Part shown: positions 51,195 to 63,079 of the stretch, in pieces
Layout of the letters: each line of letters begins with the position of its first letter
How positions within the stretch are numbered: position 1 is the first letter of the stretch
NCBI RefSeq assembly: GCF_026151205.1
Contig: NC_087072.1
Location: 21,914,103 to 21,978,102, forward strand
From: Bolinopsis microptera
Taxonomy: Eukaryota; Ctenophora; Tentaculata; Lobata; Bolinopsidae
DNA length: 64,000 nt
Direction: 5' to 3'
The notes under the pieces: model-generated
Seen by the model: the letters and a program-made list of their open reading frames with translations, nothing else
Databases searched by the model: none
What the model was told of the DNA's origin: nothing
Position numbers and translations under genes: made by a program

Positions 51195-54100
51195 CTATTT
51201 ATATGTAATGTCAGAGTGATCAGACCTAGCTTTCGCCTAAAAAGAAACGTTCTTGGTCGAGATCTCCAGATTTTTTCCACGTTTTACATCAACTCAGTTG
51301 ACATCAACATTTTCTGTGACAGTCTCGTTAAAAGCTGGCTGAGTCTCGTTAAAAGCTGATCTCTTCTTTTTGGATGATCTGTATACAAGCTGAAGCAGGG
51401 TTGTGGCAATAGTAATTAATAGTACTATTTTAATTATTGGCAGTTATCTAACGATGATATTTATTGAGATTTTGATTTGAGGAAATGGATGTGAACCATA
51501 TTTTGTCTTACACGTGAAAGCAAATAGTATTAACCAATGAAAACTTACCATGACTGGCGTGATTCAAAACAAATATGGTTCACTTCCCCACCAGTATTCA
51601 TATCTATAAATCGCACCCTATAAATTGTCCTCATCCATACCAAGATATGTTACTAATTAGATGTAATTTTATGAGAGTTACCTGCTGTTTGACTGACTGC
51701 AAGGCTGAGTCCTGGTAGTAGAGTTTCTGAGAAAGTGTCTCCAGTGAGACAGAGTTAGCGTTGATCTTATCAGCTAGCCCGTAGTTGCTCTGCTTGTAGG
51801 AAGCGAACGAGCTGCTCAGGGTCTCCAACTCGTATTTCTGGCTTGTTATATCCGAGATCACAGTCTGAATCTCCCTTCCTAACAGTTTCATTTGTCAACA
51901 TTCAATTTAATAAGATCATCATAAATGCTCAAAAAATTCATCGTAAATGTTTGTAAAATATTTTGACTCTTAACCTAGCTTGGAGACATCAGTTTTCTGC
52001 AAATAGACAGTGGTAGCCACTTCTTCTAACGTGTTACTGTCAGACATTCTGGCATTCTTCTCAGCTCTAAATTCAGCCCGAACAAACTCTGAAATGGAGA
52101 ATGGCTGGGTTAGCGGACACTAATGCATGATAGTTGATACCAGTAATAGTACTCCAAAATACTTTCAATGAGTTATAAGGCATCCTTCATGATGTTACCA
52201 CCATGCACTGAAGTCCGTAACTCAATCGGTACAAGATCGAATGGTTGCCTAAATAACTGATTTTGTCAGGATTCTTGAATAAGGAGACAGTAAGGCCGTT
52301 AAAATAAAAAGCCGGAAACATTTATTTCCAGAAGAATAAGGGTAGATAAAGCAAGCACTGACCTAGTTCAGATTTGACGTTGCTTAGCCCTGATTCCAGC
52401 TGAACGATCCGGTTCTCAATGTAAGCGGAAACAGCGCCACTGTCGCCACCACCATCACGATACACCACAGTTTGCCCTCCGGCTGAAGCTGCCTGTTGTC
52501 TCACTGTCTCCAACTCTCCCACTAATCCTCTCAACTGACCCTGGGAGATCAACATGAACAAGAGTGATTCTCGTGATACTTACTATTAGTTTCGACTTTA
52601 AAAAGTGCTATCTGAAATGCGACATTTAATTGTATTGTTTTACTGGGACCAGGGTTGCGACGAAACTTACCTCAAGAGATTCAATCTGAGTTTGCATTGC
52701 AGGGATATAGCTGAGGATTGTGGAGACCTTGCTAACATAGCTGTCGAACCCGTTGTATAGACCTCTCATTCTCTTCCTTATTATTAGTATCTGATCTAAA
52801 ACAGATCTTATTTCATTTACATCCAAACACATTTTCATCCATTTCAATCAACAGTAACAATTTGGAAATTATGGAGAAGCTGCGTACTGCATAGTTAAAT
52901 ATCATGTTTGAACAGTGTTCTACTCACAACAAGACGGCTGCTTCTCATCAGACTGATCCCTACAGTCCAGGACCCCATCACATACCCTTTCTACTTCTAT
53001 ACAGGTCCTGTCTCCGCACTGGAAGGTATGGTTGGGACAGGGTGGGGGCCCGCAGGTCGCTGCTGACTCGTCACTCCCATCCTGACAATCCATCCTCTTA
53101 TCACATGTCAGTGATTCTAGGATACACTTGCCATCACCACATTCGTGCCCATCACAGCAACCCTGCGATATCGGGGTTATATCAGTAACACTGTGGGGCT
53201 GGGGGCCACTAGAGCAATCATTTAAAGTTCACTAAAATACGAAATAAGAGCTAGGAGATAGATACTGACCTTTTCATCTTTGCCATTGTCGCAATCCTTC
53301 ATGCCATTGCAGACGAGTGAAGGAGGGATACAGTTATCAGGGGAGCACTGGAACATGGAGGCGGGACACTCTTTACACTCCCCCTCATCCTCCGCCCCTA
53401 AACAATCCTGGTAACCATCACACACCCACGACTTGTGTAGGCACCACCCGTTCTTGCACTGGAACTCGTCCGCTTTGCAAAGCGGGTAATCACACTGGGG
53501 AGGTAGATTGGACAGGGAAAGTTATGTATCATTGCAACTGGGAAGAACACATGTTTTACCTTCTGCTAAAAATAGAAATTAAATTCAAATTATACCAATA
53601 CAAGCCAAAACTAAAAGCTTTCACATTGTTATTTTGCAAATCTTCAGTACCATACTTAAAAGCGCCAAATCATCACTTAAAACATGAAGTAAACCTGAAG
53701 CTCGTCACCACCGTCAGGACAATCAAAGTCCCCATTACACTTGACGCTCTCATGAAGACACGTGGTCCCTCCCGGACACCTGAACTCGTTACTGGCACAC
53801 GTGTCCACACAGTTCTTCTCGTCAGCACCGTCCTGGCAGTCCTGCCACCCGTCACACAGGAACCGTTTAGAGATACACCGACCTTCTTTGCACCTGTACT
53901 CGTTCCTACTGCAACCTAGTGCACCAGCAAATCAGGGATCACTGTCATCAGTGTGACTCGTAATTATTATTTTGAGCACGACGTTGCTTATTGAGCTGCT
54001 TTCTTAGGTAAACAAAGAGTCTTTGGTGATAATATTGCAGGTTCAAAGAGTATAATTAGTTTGTACCGTGCCCAATTTCAACATGGCAAATGTGCTACTT

Positions 54101-54237
54101 TATGAACGCTGCAAATTGATTAAAAACATGACCGAAACATTAACAAACATGCTTTAGTACTTACGGTCCTGAGTAAAAGCAACGGTAAAGACGAAAAAGC
54201 AGAGCGCAGCAAAGCTTGTCATGGCTAAGCTGGCCAT
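51195..54237 (-). CDS. Secreted six-LDL-A-repeat protein with coiled-coil tail, about 469 aa
   Basis: Exons in transcript order: 54165-54237, 53695-53915, 53270-53494, 52928-53162, 52671-52795, 52363-52540, 51975-52088, 51682-51878 and a tentative last exon 51195-51236. Phases agree throughout. The start, [20 protein letters not shown], is a signal peptide. Six LDL-receptor class A repeats follow, two per exon (residues about 25-250), each with six Cys and a calcium-type acidic motif such as [16 protein letters not shown] or DCRDQSDE. Residues about 252-456 are helical and coiled-coil-like, split by a Gly-rich segment (YRDGGGDSG). No transmembrane helix is seen, so it is probably secreted and multimeric. 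The last exon is supported by a good acceptor and correct phase only. Confidence 0.8.
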
Positions 54238-55102
54238 CCGTGGTGATTCCGTATAAATGTATTCACGGCGTGTAACCCGTTTAAGATAAACAACTACAAG
54301 TAATATTAATAATGTCAAGTTACTATTGCAGCCCGCACATCACATCGTGGTATATTGTTGGCGGGTCACAAAACGGCCGGCGAGTAAACATTTCATAAAT
54401 TCAGTGTCACGTGGTCACAACAGCCGTTAGTCGGTGGAGTTACCACGTGATACAACAGAAGTGACCACGTGGCAAGGGTACATCCGCCTTTCTGTATGTA
54501 ACCTATCTGCTTCAAGTCAAGTCCGGGTGCAGGGCCAATCATTCAGATAGAAATACTCTGTTAATACCGTTCATCCTCAAAACACGGCCTACCAGAAAAT
54601 TATAATTATAGATCATAAACTTTAATCAGAATGCAATTTACGATTTTGACTGGACACAATAAAGCCTAATTTGATCGGAGACGAGAAGTTTTTGGGTTTG
54701 GCAACACATTAAGATGGTGGAGCTGGTGTCCTGAACAGTTCCTTTTATTTGGAATAATAGCCTTCTGCCGTTAATGCCATTAACACTTTGATTAACACTT
54801 TTGACTTTTTGGCAGCAACCATGACACTAACTTATTGGGTATTATGGGGCGGTGCCGGGGAGAGCCATTAAGTAAGGAGAATTATTTTGGTAAAATACAA
54901 ATTGAACGATTAACCTGAGTCTAACGACCAGCGATTAGAAATAGCATTCGCTGATATTTCAATCAAAATTTAACAAGAAAATCTATTTTCCATTTTATAA
55001 TTAAAATTTACAACAAAAAAGCGGTAAAAATAAGCTAAACAATACACATTCGCGAAAGATGGTTTTCGTATTAGTAAACTTAATTTGCGATTCTCCAGTA
55101 CA
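54238..55102. other. Spacer between PRDM 3' end and LDL-A gene promoter
   Basis: Both neighbours are on the - strand. A TTTATT near 54746 (AATAAA on the - strand) is a candidate PRDM polyadenylation signal. The 54240-54500 part should hold the LDL-A gene promoter and contains several CACGTG words. Confidence 0.45.
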
Positions 55103-58100
55103 TTAAAGTTTGTTCAAAATACTTGGAGTTTTCAGTAACTCGGACATCTGATTCCTCGTGGCATGCTGCTTCTGAGCTTCCGTTAGTTCTCTCGTAACTT
55201 TCCTCAAGTTTAAGCAGATATTCTTAACCACCCCAGTGTGGTTATACGACTGTAGGATATAGTTGTAGGATAGTTGTAGGATAATTGTAGGATATTTTAT
55301 GGCAAAATGTAAAGCACATTACACAAACTAATCGTTTATTAATAACTAATGTTGTACTGTGTAAATCTTCCAATCAGAAGATCTAACTGATAATGGAGAT
55401 TTATTTTTGGCAGAGGTGAGAGCCTCGCGGCTCGCAAGAAAATATTTTAATACAAAAAAATTAAAACCTTGAGATGTTTATGAAGAGATGAAGCGTGGAC
55501 AAAAGACTTGTGACAAGTTCCACAGGAGAACTGTTTAATACCAAGGTGTGTTGGGTAGTGAGCTGTCAGGTTGCTGTGCACTGCAAACTTCCTGTCTGAA
55601 ACAGAGACATGTTTGAAAAAGGAATCTATCAGGAGTGGCAAGTCTTTTTTATTTGATTTGAGAATTCCCTCTTGACCGAAGCTAAAAAGGTAGTGTGTTT
55701 GGTTTGTAAACCTTAATGAAATAATGATCACAATCAATACTCAATTGTTGTGTTGTGTTACGCACAGAATATATTTATTTCACCACAACTTCATCGCAAT
55801 GACATCCTGGTGTCTATACGGCTTCAGCAGCTGTCTACAAAAACCATTTTGTCGGAAAAGTATCAAGGTTCACCTCACAGTTACTGCAATCTAAGCAACT
55901 AAATACTCACCACAGTAGGGGCAGTGGTAGGGACGCTCTCCGGTGTGTATTCTGTAGTGTCTCACCATGTTGCTGTGGTGAGCAAACTTCTTCCCACACA
56001 CGGTGCACTCATACGGTCGTTCTCCTGAGCAGAGACGGTGGAACTAATCTCGACAACTCTAGATCTTGAGATCACCAACATTATGATAACTGTGTTAGTA
56101 ACAGAAGGCAGTGGTCAGTGGTGTAATAATCAAATCAACGTAAACAACACTAAACTGCTTTTACCTGTATGAACTCGACTATGTTCCCGCAAGGTCCAAG
56201 CAGAAGCAAAACGTTTGCCACAAATCTGACAAGGACAATATTTTTGTACCGTAGGCTGGTCTTGATAAATCATATCGCTGCAGGGCAGAGGCACTATTGG
56301 TTGATTGATACCAGTAGTCGGTCTTGTAATATTACAGCCTTTTTCGTTATAAGTTTCGGGTAAAATAACATGTGATCCCCTGGAATTACTCGCTAATTCA
56401 TGTCTCAGAGGAGCATTGCCGTTTAAACTTGTTTCGCTCTCCGTGTAACTGTGTGCATGCAACACTTTGTTTGTGCAACACTTTGTTTGGGCAGTTATCA
56501 GATTACACGAAAGTAACTCCAAGTCTCTATTCACGGACATGCCATCATGCTGTTCCATCTCATCGGTTAAGTTTTCTGGGCTGGTTCTATAACCGTCCTC
56601 GGAAGTATGTTTTGAGCCGTTAAAGCTGGATGTGTTGTCATGACAACACACGTTAAAGCTGGATGATGTATTTAAACTAGTGGAGTATGAGGAGGAAGAA
56701 GTATCTGTCCTATCAGGTCCAGACGAGAAGGGTGTTGTACCAGCAGTGTTATAAGCAGTGGAGGGTATCGTACTGTTCACAGACCCATCAAGATCCAGTC
56801 CTGTGTTCTGGAAAGAAGTGCAGTTTAGTTAAGGTTCTTATCTACAATATCTTATCTACAATATCTTATCTACAATATCTTATCTACAATATCTTATCTA
56901 CAATATCTTATCTACAATATCTTATCTACAATATCTTATCTACAATATCTTATCTACAATATCTTATCTACAATATCTTATCTACAATATCTTATCTACA
57001 ATATCTTATCTACAATATCTTATCTACAATATCTTATCTACAATATCTTATCTACAATATCTTATCTACAATATCTTATCTACAATATCTTATCTACAAT
57101 ATCTTATCTACAATATCTTATCTACAATATCTTATCTACAATATCTCATCTACAATATCTTATCTACAATATCTTATCTACAATATCTTATCTACAATAT
57201 CTTATCTACAATATCTTATCTACAATATCTTATCTACAATATCTTATCTACAATATCTTATCTACAATATCTTATCTACAATATCTTATCTACAATATCT
57301 TATCTACAATATCTTATCTACAATATCTTATCTAAAATATCTTATCTACAATATCTTATGACATTAAAAGATAATGGGGGAAAATGTCAAAGATAATGAA
57401 AAATAACTCTCTCCACGCTTTGTATGTGTGTGATTACAGATTTCTACTACGAATCATTACTGATTTAAACAGATTATTACAATAATTATAAAGATTAAAT
57501 AACCTTCATGAGAAGACGGAGTTGCATTTCAGTGTAGTGTTCCATTATGTGTATCTTCAACAGTCTCTGCTCTTGGAACTCGGCGCCACATCCATCGCAA
57601 CTACTGAAGTTGTTTTTTGAAAATATTGATGTTCGACCGATAAATGGGCTGTGGATATGCCCAAACATTGAAACATGTGCATTTTGCATATGATCTCATT
57701 TTGGCTATATGTGGTTTCTAGGCTGTAGAGAGTAGAATAAAATCGTAGAATTCGAATTTCAAGTACCTATTCTTTAAAAAACGTGCAAACTACGATAGTA
57801 AAACTAAAGCTACAGGTTGCTGCACTACTTCTAAAATAACCTAAGCTTGATGAAACCCACTTGCCCTACTTACGAGTAAAGGAGTAATGGATGAGAAAAC
57901 AAAACACTAAACTGTAACACTGTAACTTAGAAAAGTTGCTAACAATGTTTCGTGAGGTTGAGTATACCCCACATTTTAAATGTAGGTCACCACACCTTTG
58001 GTGAGTGAAAATGATAAAGTAGCTATATCTGGGTTATTATCTGGGTTATTATCTGGGTTATTATCTGGGTTATTATCTGGGTTATTATCTGGGTTATTAT

Positions 58101-59433
58101 CTGGGTTATTATCTGGGTTATTATCTGGGTTATTATCTGGGTTATTATCTGGGTTATTATCTGGGTTATTATCTGGGTTGTTATCTGGGTTATCATCTGG
58201 GTTATTATCTGGTTTATTATCTGGGTTATTATCTGGGTTATAATCTGGGTTATTATCTGGGTTATTATCTGGGTTATTATCTGGGTTATTATCTGGGTTA
58301 GATAAAGGGACTGTTTGTTAGACTCACCACACTCCAACTTTAGGTTCGTAGTTTTTACATTCGGAGTTTTGCAACTTGTGCCACAGAAGAGAGTTTCGAT
58401 ACATGAAGGGGTGAAGACACTTCAAGCAGGTGTATAGCCCGCAATCTGAGATAATCATCTAATTAATCATTTAATTAGTTAATGTTACCTCTTTGTTATG
58501 TAGTTTATGGGGACATACACCAAAACCGTTTATGGTTATTCCCGCCAGATGACTTCATATTAGGAAAATATAGACAAAAACAATAAGTTTAGGCACATTA
58601 AACAATTTAATTACGTAATATTGAGCAACCAAAGATTAGAACCTTCACACTATCAACACACCATCTTTTGTAATGTCTCTGGTAGGATCAATTCCAAGAA
58701 TAGCAGATAGAGATTCATCGTACCAGACCAACAGTTCATCATTGGCAGGAACATTCTTCACTGTCTGAAGACAAGAAAATTAGTTATCAGTGGTTGAACT
58801 AACTTAAAAGATATTATAAGCTTCCTTGTCAAATAGAATAACAAATCAGAGCAAATTTGAGCAGTTGCTATTCTTTATTCACCTGATAATAAATATGTCC
58901 ATATCTTTGAATAGCAGTAAGATTCTGTTCTTCGTCACATCGAGCTCTCTTGATAAATCTCATCCAGTTTGTGGTATTCTTGCACTCCTTACTTGCCTGG
59001 ATTCATGGGGAATACTTAGGTAGTAATGACCATACTCCATATTCAAATAGGATGAAAACAAATGATCAAGGAAAACTTGAAACGAAGTCGATAAAAGTAA
59101 AACTCGACCCTACCAACTGATGTTGCTCGTCAAAAGGTCCTGCATACAAAGTACCTGCGGGCACGGGTATTCTAGTCCAGACCCCGTGTCCAACCCTGGG
59201 AATCTTGCTTGGACTCAGAAATAGTCCATCAGGACATGGGATCTTCTCTCGGATGGAAATATTAGTCTTCTTGGAATCCTGCAGTTATTTTCTCGAAATA
59301 GTTCACGTAAATATTGATCAAACTATTTACTATATTCATAGCATAGGTATATTTTTGAATGCAGCCCAAAGGAGACAAAAACTAGTTGAGATTTAGCAGT
59401 GCTTATATTAGTTTAGTAACGTACCTTTTCCAT
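55103..59433 (-). CDS. PRDM-like: PRDM-family PR/SET-domain zinc-finger regulator, ten exons, about 561 aa
   Basis: Exons in transcript order: 59425-59433 (MEK only), 59114-59278, 58883-58996, 58662-58764, 58328-58445, 57504-57648, 56165-56807, 55911-56024, 55468-55595 and 55103-55249, all in phase. The PR domain (about residues 13-118) shows [31 protein letters not shown]...EQNLTAIQ and [15 protein letters not shown]2HC finger (CLKC...H...C) and a C2H2 finger (CDGC...HIMEH) follow. Next come a Ser/Thr-rich linker of about 170 residues and four C-terminal fingers, two joined by TGERPY linkers. The last finger is completed across the final intron. The known role of the family is transcriptional control, with or without histone methylation; the subfamily is not assigned. 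Introns 5 and 6 hold long 12- and 14-bp arrays. Confidence 0.85.
56836..57359 (+). repeat. 14-bp satellite array, about 37 copies, in PRDM intron 6
   Basis: Unit TATCTTATCTACAA, almost perfect over 524 bp, with one TCTCATC and one TCTAAAAT variant. The 224-aa frame over it is an artefact. Confidence 0.95.
58026..58300 (+). repeat. 12-bp satellite array, about 23 copies, in PRDM intron 5
   Basis: Unit TATCTGGGTTAT (GGGTTATTATCT register). Variants cluster at 58175-58235. The array ends about 28 bp from the exon at 58328. Confidence 0.95.
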
Positions 59434-60220
59434 TGATAAACCTGGACAAGTGCGCTTATTATTTAACAATGGTTAAAACGAACATAGATTACATGCAAAA
59501 CAATGATTTGTCATTTCCTACTGATACTTGTCTCAGTACAAATGCTTTGTACTTGCATAACAGTCTCCAGGAAAGTATTGGTAAGATGTGTTATACTTTT
59601 GAAATTTTACATCACGTAATGACCTATATCATGATAAATTGGTTTAATTCCGAGTACATAAATGGCAATGAAATCTTCTTCTTTTGCTTTATTATGATAA
59701 TTTCTAATTATTCTCAATCAATCACAGTTCCCAGAGGAAGGTGGAAAAGAAGTAATAAAATCTGTGCTTGCCAGGCTGCCAGGCTGGCAATGCCAGCGCT
59801 CCAATGTTGAAATTGCCAGATTGACGTTGATTTACAAAACACATAGCCTTTTCTGATTACATTTTTTAGAATCACGCGACGGGGACACCAATTGGTTTAA
59901 CCTATGGTATAAATCAATTTCAATTAAATTCACAGTTCGGTGAATTTTTGAAGAAAAGATTTTATTACTTTTGTGATTGAAGTGTCAAACTAGAAAGGTG
60001 TTTAAAATTGCGTCCAAACTCGCTCTCGAAGTTGCGATTCTGAACATCTGTTTTTAATTTCACACTTCAAATTTTTTGACACGTCAAAATACGTCTAGCA
60101 AACTTAATTTAAGCGCGTTAATAAAATCAAACCTCACAAAGAAACATATTTGACAATTCTTATAAAAATCAACCTGCTGCCGCTGGCATACAAATTTCAG
60201 TTCTTACTAAAACAGAAATC
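59434..60220. other. Divergent intergenic region between PRDM and protease genes
   Basis: It holds the PRDM 5' region on the - strand and the protease promoter on the + strand, including a TATA-like word at 60161. The 125-aa frame at 59433-59810 has no domain and begins on the PRDM start exon, so it was not called. Confidence 0.5.
60161..60168 (+). promoter_or_regulatory. TATA-box candidate for the protease gene
   Basis: TATAAAAA lies 60 bp upstream of the ATG at 60221, consistent with a short 5' UTR of about 30 nt. Position and sequence are the only support. Confidence 0.45.
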
Positions 60221-62488
60221 ATGATTTTCTTTGTGCTCCTAATTGGAGCTGCTTCAGCAGCAGCACCTGGACTTCTCCAGTCAGCCCTGAGTAACCCCGC
60301 TGTCTTCACCAAACTGTTCTCTGAATATGGAGTAGCCCAGGATAGACATTACCTTGCACAGGAGAGGAGACTCAGAGCAGGTCTCTTCAGACAGACCCTT
60401 AAAGAGGTGAGTATTAGGCACTGACTACCGCTCTTGCTGGTGAATCTTTTTCCTGGTTATCAAATAGTTAATTCTCAACTGAGCCATAGGAAGATGATTC
60501 TGAGTGCATGCATTATTTTTGTATCCTTCACTTTACTGTTTACTGTAGTTCATGGGTACATATTATACAGAAGTCCACTAATATAAACCAGCGTTTCACA
60601 ACTGATCGTGTCCCACCACCAGGTTGTAGAGCATAACGGAGTGGGAGATCGAGAGGATTGGGTGATGGAACTTAACATGTTCGCTGACATGACTGAGGAG
60701 GAAAAGGCTGGTTACACTGGATTCAACGCTTCTCAGGCCCTTGAAAGTCTTGGTGATGTTGAGGAGGCAGTAGTTCCTCAATACCTCTCTAACCCTTCCT
60801 GTGAGTTATCGTCAATTTAATCATGAAGGCATCTTGGAGTCTTACTTTTAGAATTCCAACAAAGCATACGGTGTTAATTTTTACTTTGGTTTATAAATAA
60901 AACGTTCCGAATCTCAGCTAAGGACTGGAGAGGTGTAGCTGTGACTAAAGTAAAAGACCAAAAGAGCTGCGGTTCTTGCTGGATCTTCTCTGGAGTAAGT
61001 AATTTATATACATCCGCCAAAAAAAACCTTAAAAAGTCTCAAAGTTTACATCCTTTTATTTGTTCTAACTTGAGCTGATACCAGCCAGTTAATATATGTT
61101 TTTTACTCAGTTTGGAGCTCTCGAAGGACACTACAAGACTCAAGGTAGCATCCTGAAATCTTTCTCCGAGCAAGAAGGTTTGAACTGTATCCAGAGGAAC
61201 GGCTGTAAAGGAGGCTTCATGGGAAAAGTTTTCGACTGGCTCAAAAAATCAAACAGGGTAGGAGCAATGAAAGATCTCCCCTACTCTGGAAGACAGGGAA
61301 GTTGCAGTGGCAATAGCCAAAACGCCCTCATAGCTTTCCGAGTAACTGGTTACTCTAACGCTAGAGGAGATTCCGGCCATGTTACTGCTCTGGCCACCAA
61401 GGGACCCCTCTCTGTCGGCTACAGTGTTGCCAGTGATTTCTTCAAGTACAAGGGTGGAGTCTACAGGAGGTCTTCCTGTTCAGGTAGGTGTTCTTCTTGA
61501 GAATAGTTTGAAGTGTCATTTAATATCCAAGTGCACATTCATTTGGTGGAGCTTTTGACATCCTGAGTTTAGCCATTCTAAATTCTAAATTTTGATCATC
61601 AATACTAATCATAGATTTAATCATCAAAATGTCATCATCTTGGAATATGTTTGTCACGTAACCACGAACTTCAGTATAAATATCCCAGGCGGAGGGCACG
61701 CTGTGACGAGTGTAGGTTACACTGCTGACTACTTCAGGATGAAGAACAGTTGGGGCGCTCGGTGGGGTGAGAGCGGTTACTTCAGGATCGGGCGTGGTAA
61801 TGTGTGCGGAATCACCAACATGGGATTCGCTCCCACCTTCCAATCTACCGGTCAAACTGACAATGGCACTGATGAGGGAGGTAAGCCGGGAAGCCGATAT
61901 AAGACTCGTTGTATACAATTGTCACTTGCTTAAGTTATTCGGATTGCGTCTAAGACGTGAATCCCATTACTAACAACTGATCACGATATCTTCTAATTCA
62001 GGTGATGACGGTGGTGATGACGGTGGTGATGACGACAACAACAAAACATGTACTGACAATCACAGCAGATGTTCCGAATGGGCTGGCCGAAACCCCTCAG
62101 AGTGTGCAGAGGTGACTGCAATTTCGAAAATGTTTTTTCACAATTTAGTAACTTTTGATTGAGATGAAACTCAACTAATCAATAAAATTTGAGCAGTGCC
62201 ATTACTTACTGTTTAACAAAACAAACCCCTCAGAACTGGACCTACATGAAGTCAAACTGCCAGAAATCCTGCCAGCAGTGTGGATGTCAAGACATGAGCG
62301 CCAAGTGTGGAGGATGGAAAGCAAAGGGATATTGTGGATCCGGAGGTTATGTTGACTACATGAACTTCGTGTGCAGGAAGTCTTGTGACAAATGCGGTAA
62401 AGATGACGGTGGTGACGGTGGAGATTGCCAGGAAGGTTTTAAGAAGTGCCCTGATGGCAGCTGTAAACACGAGCACTGGGACTGTTAG
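60221..62488 (+). CDS. Papain-family (C1A) cysteine protease with two C-terminal ShKT domains, about 456 aa
   Basis: Exons: 60221-60406, 60623-60800, 60918-60994, 61111-61483, 61689-61880, 62002-62111 and 62234-62488, all in phase. The start, [17 protein letters not shown], is a signal peptide. An I29-type propeptide follows, with [12 protein letters not shown]. The protease domain shows Gln136 and Cys142 in [11 protein letters not shown], His275 in GGGHAV and Asn291 in [14 protein letters not shown], so the catalytic set is complete. NGCKGGFM is the usual second Cys-Gly-Gly block. The C-terminus has an acidic DDGGDDGG linker, two six-Cys ShKT domains (the first split across the last intron), a second Gly/Asp linker and a four-Cys end motif [13 protein letters not shown]. 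It is a secreted or lysosomal cathepsin-like enzyme. Protease-ShKT fusions are typical of cnidarians and some other invertebrates. Confidence 0.88.
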
Positions 62489-62506
62489 GATTCACGGACT
62501 GGTTCA

Positions 62507-62512
62507 AATAAA
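62507..62512 (+). promoter_or_regulatory. Polyadenylation signal of the protease gene
   Basis: AATAAA 18 bases after the stop codon, followed by T-rich sequence. The 3' UTR would be very short. Confidence 0.65.
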
Positions 62513-62637
62513 GCGCGTAGTAATTAGAAAACTTGCAATTTAGTTTTATCTGAAAATATTTACTAAATATTTGTTTTATTTTTTCAATATTTAGCCTGAA
62601 ATAATTGTAACAGTTGACACAAATATAATCTCAAACT

Positions 62638-62868
62638 ATTTTAGGTCAGAGGATACTTTGATAGACGTTATTATTCTAACATAATTTAGAATTTAGTAAT
62701 GACTTGTTAGCCTCATTTCCCCCTCAATTATAAGGCAAAAAGGGGTCGGCTTGGCCAGCCTTCGACCTAAAGCATCCATCTCATGTATTTTAGGTCAGAT
62801 GATACTTTGATAGACGTTATTATTCAAATATAATTCATAACTTAGTAATAACTTGTTAGCCTCATTTC
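62638..62868 (+). repeat. Direct repeat, two copies 149 bp apart
   Basis: Copies at about 62638-62726 and 62787-62868 share GATACTTTGATAGACGTTAT and TAACTTGTTAGCCTCATTTC, with scattered differences. Confidence 0.85.
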
Positions 62869-63079
62869 CCTCTATTAGCGAAAATATTCCTCTTATCTTC
62901 GGATTCTGAAAGAGTTCGATCTGATGAATCGATTGAAGTTGAACACGTCCAAACTTGTATTACATACTTGGAAGCTGTCATTAGAATACAAAATGTAAAA
63001 TGACTCGTTAGCTTCAATTTTCCCTCGATTAAATGCTTCAAAAATTGTATTAATCGAAACTCAATTAGTTGAACTATCT

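Larger units (their letters stand above)
62489..63079. other. Downstream spacer with a direct repeat
   Basis: It contains the protease 3' UTR and polyadenylation signal, then two copies of an approximately 85-bp repeat, and ends at the LINE 3' tail. Confidence 0.5.

Noticed and set aside
56687-57361. 224-aa frame antisense to the PRDM gene
   Set aside because: Product of the 14-bp satellite. The 12-bp array at 58026-58300 gives similar false frames.
57504-57689. ATG at 57689 as the start of the zinc-finger protein
   Set aside because: Upstream exons with a PR domain join in phase to an acceptor at 57648, so this ATG lies in an intron and the gene starts at 59433.
59433-59810. 125-aa + strand frame upstream of the protease gene
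   Set aside because: No domain, poor composition, and it overlaps the PRDM start exon on the other strand.
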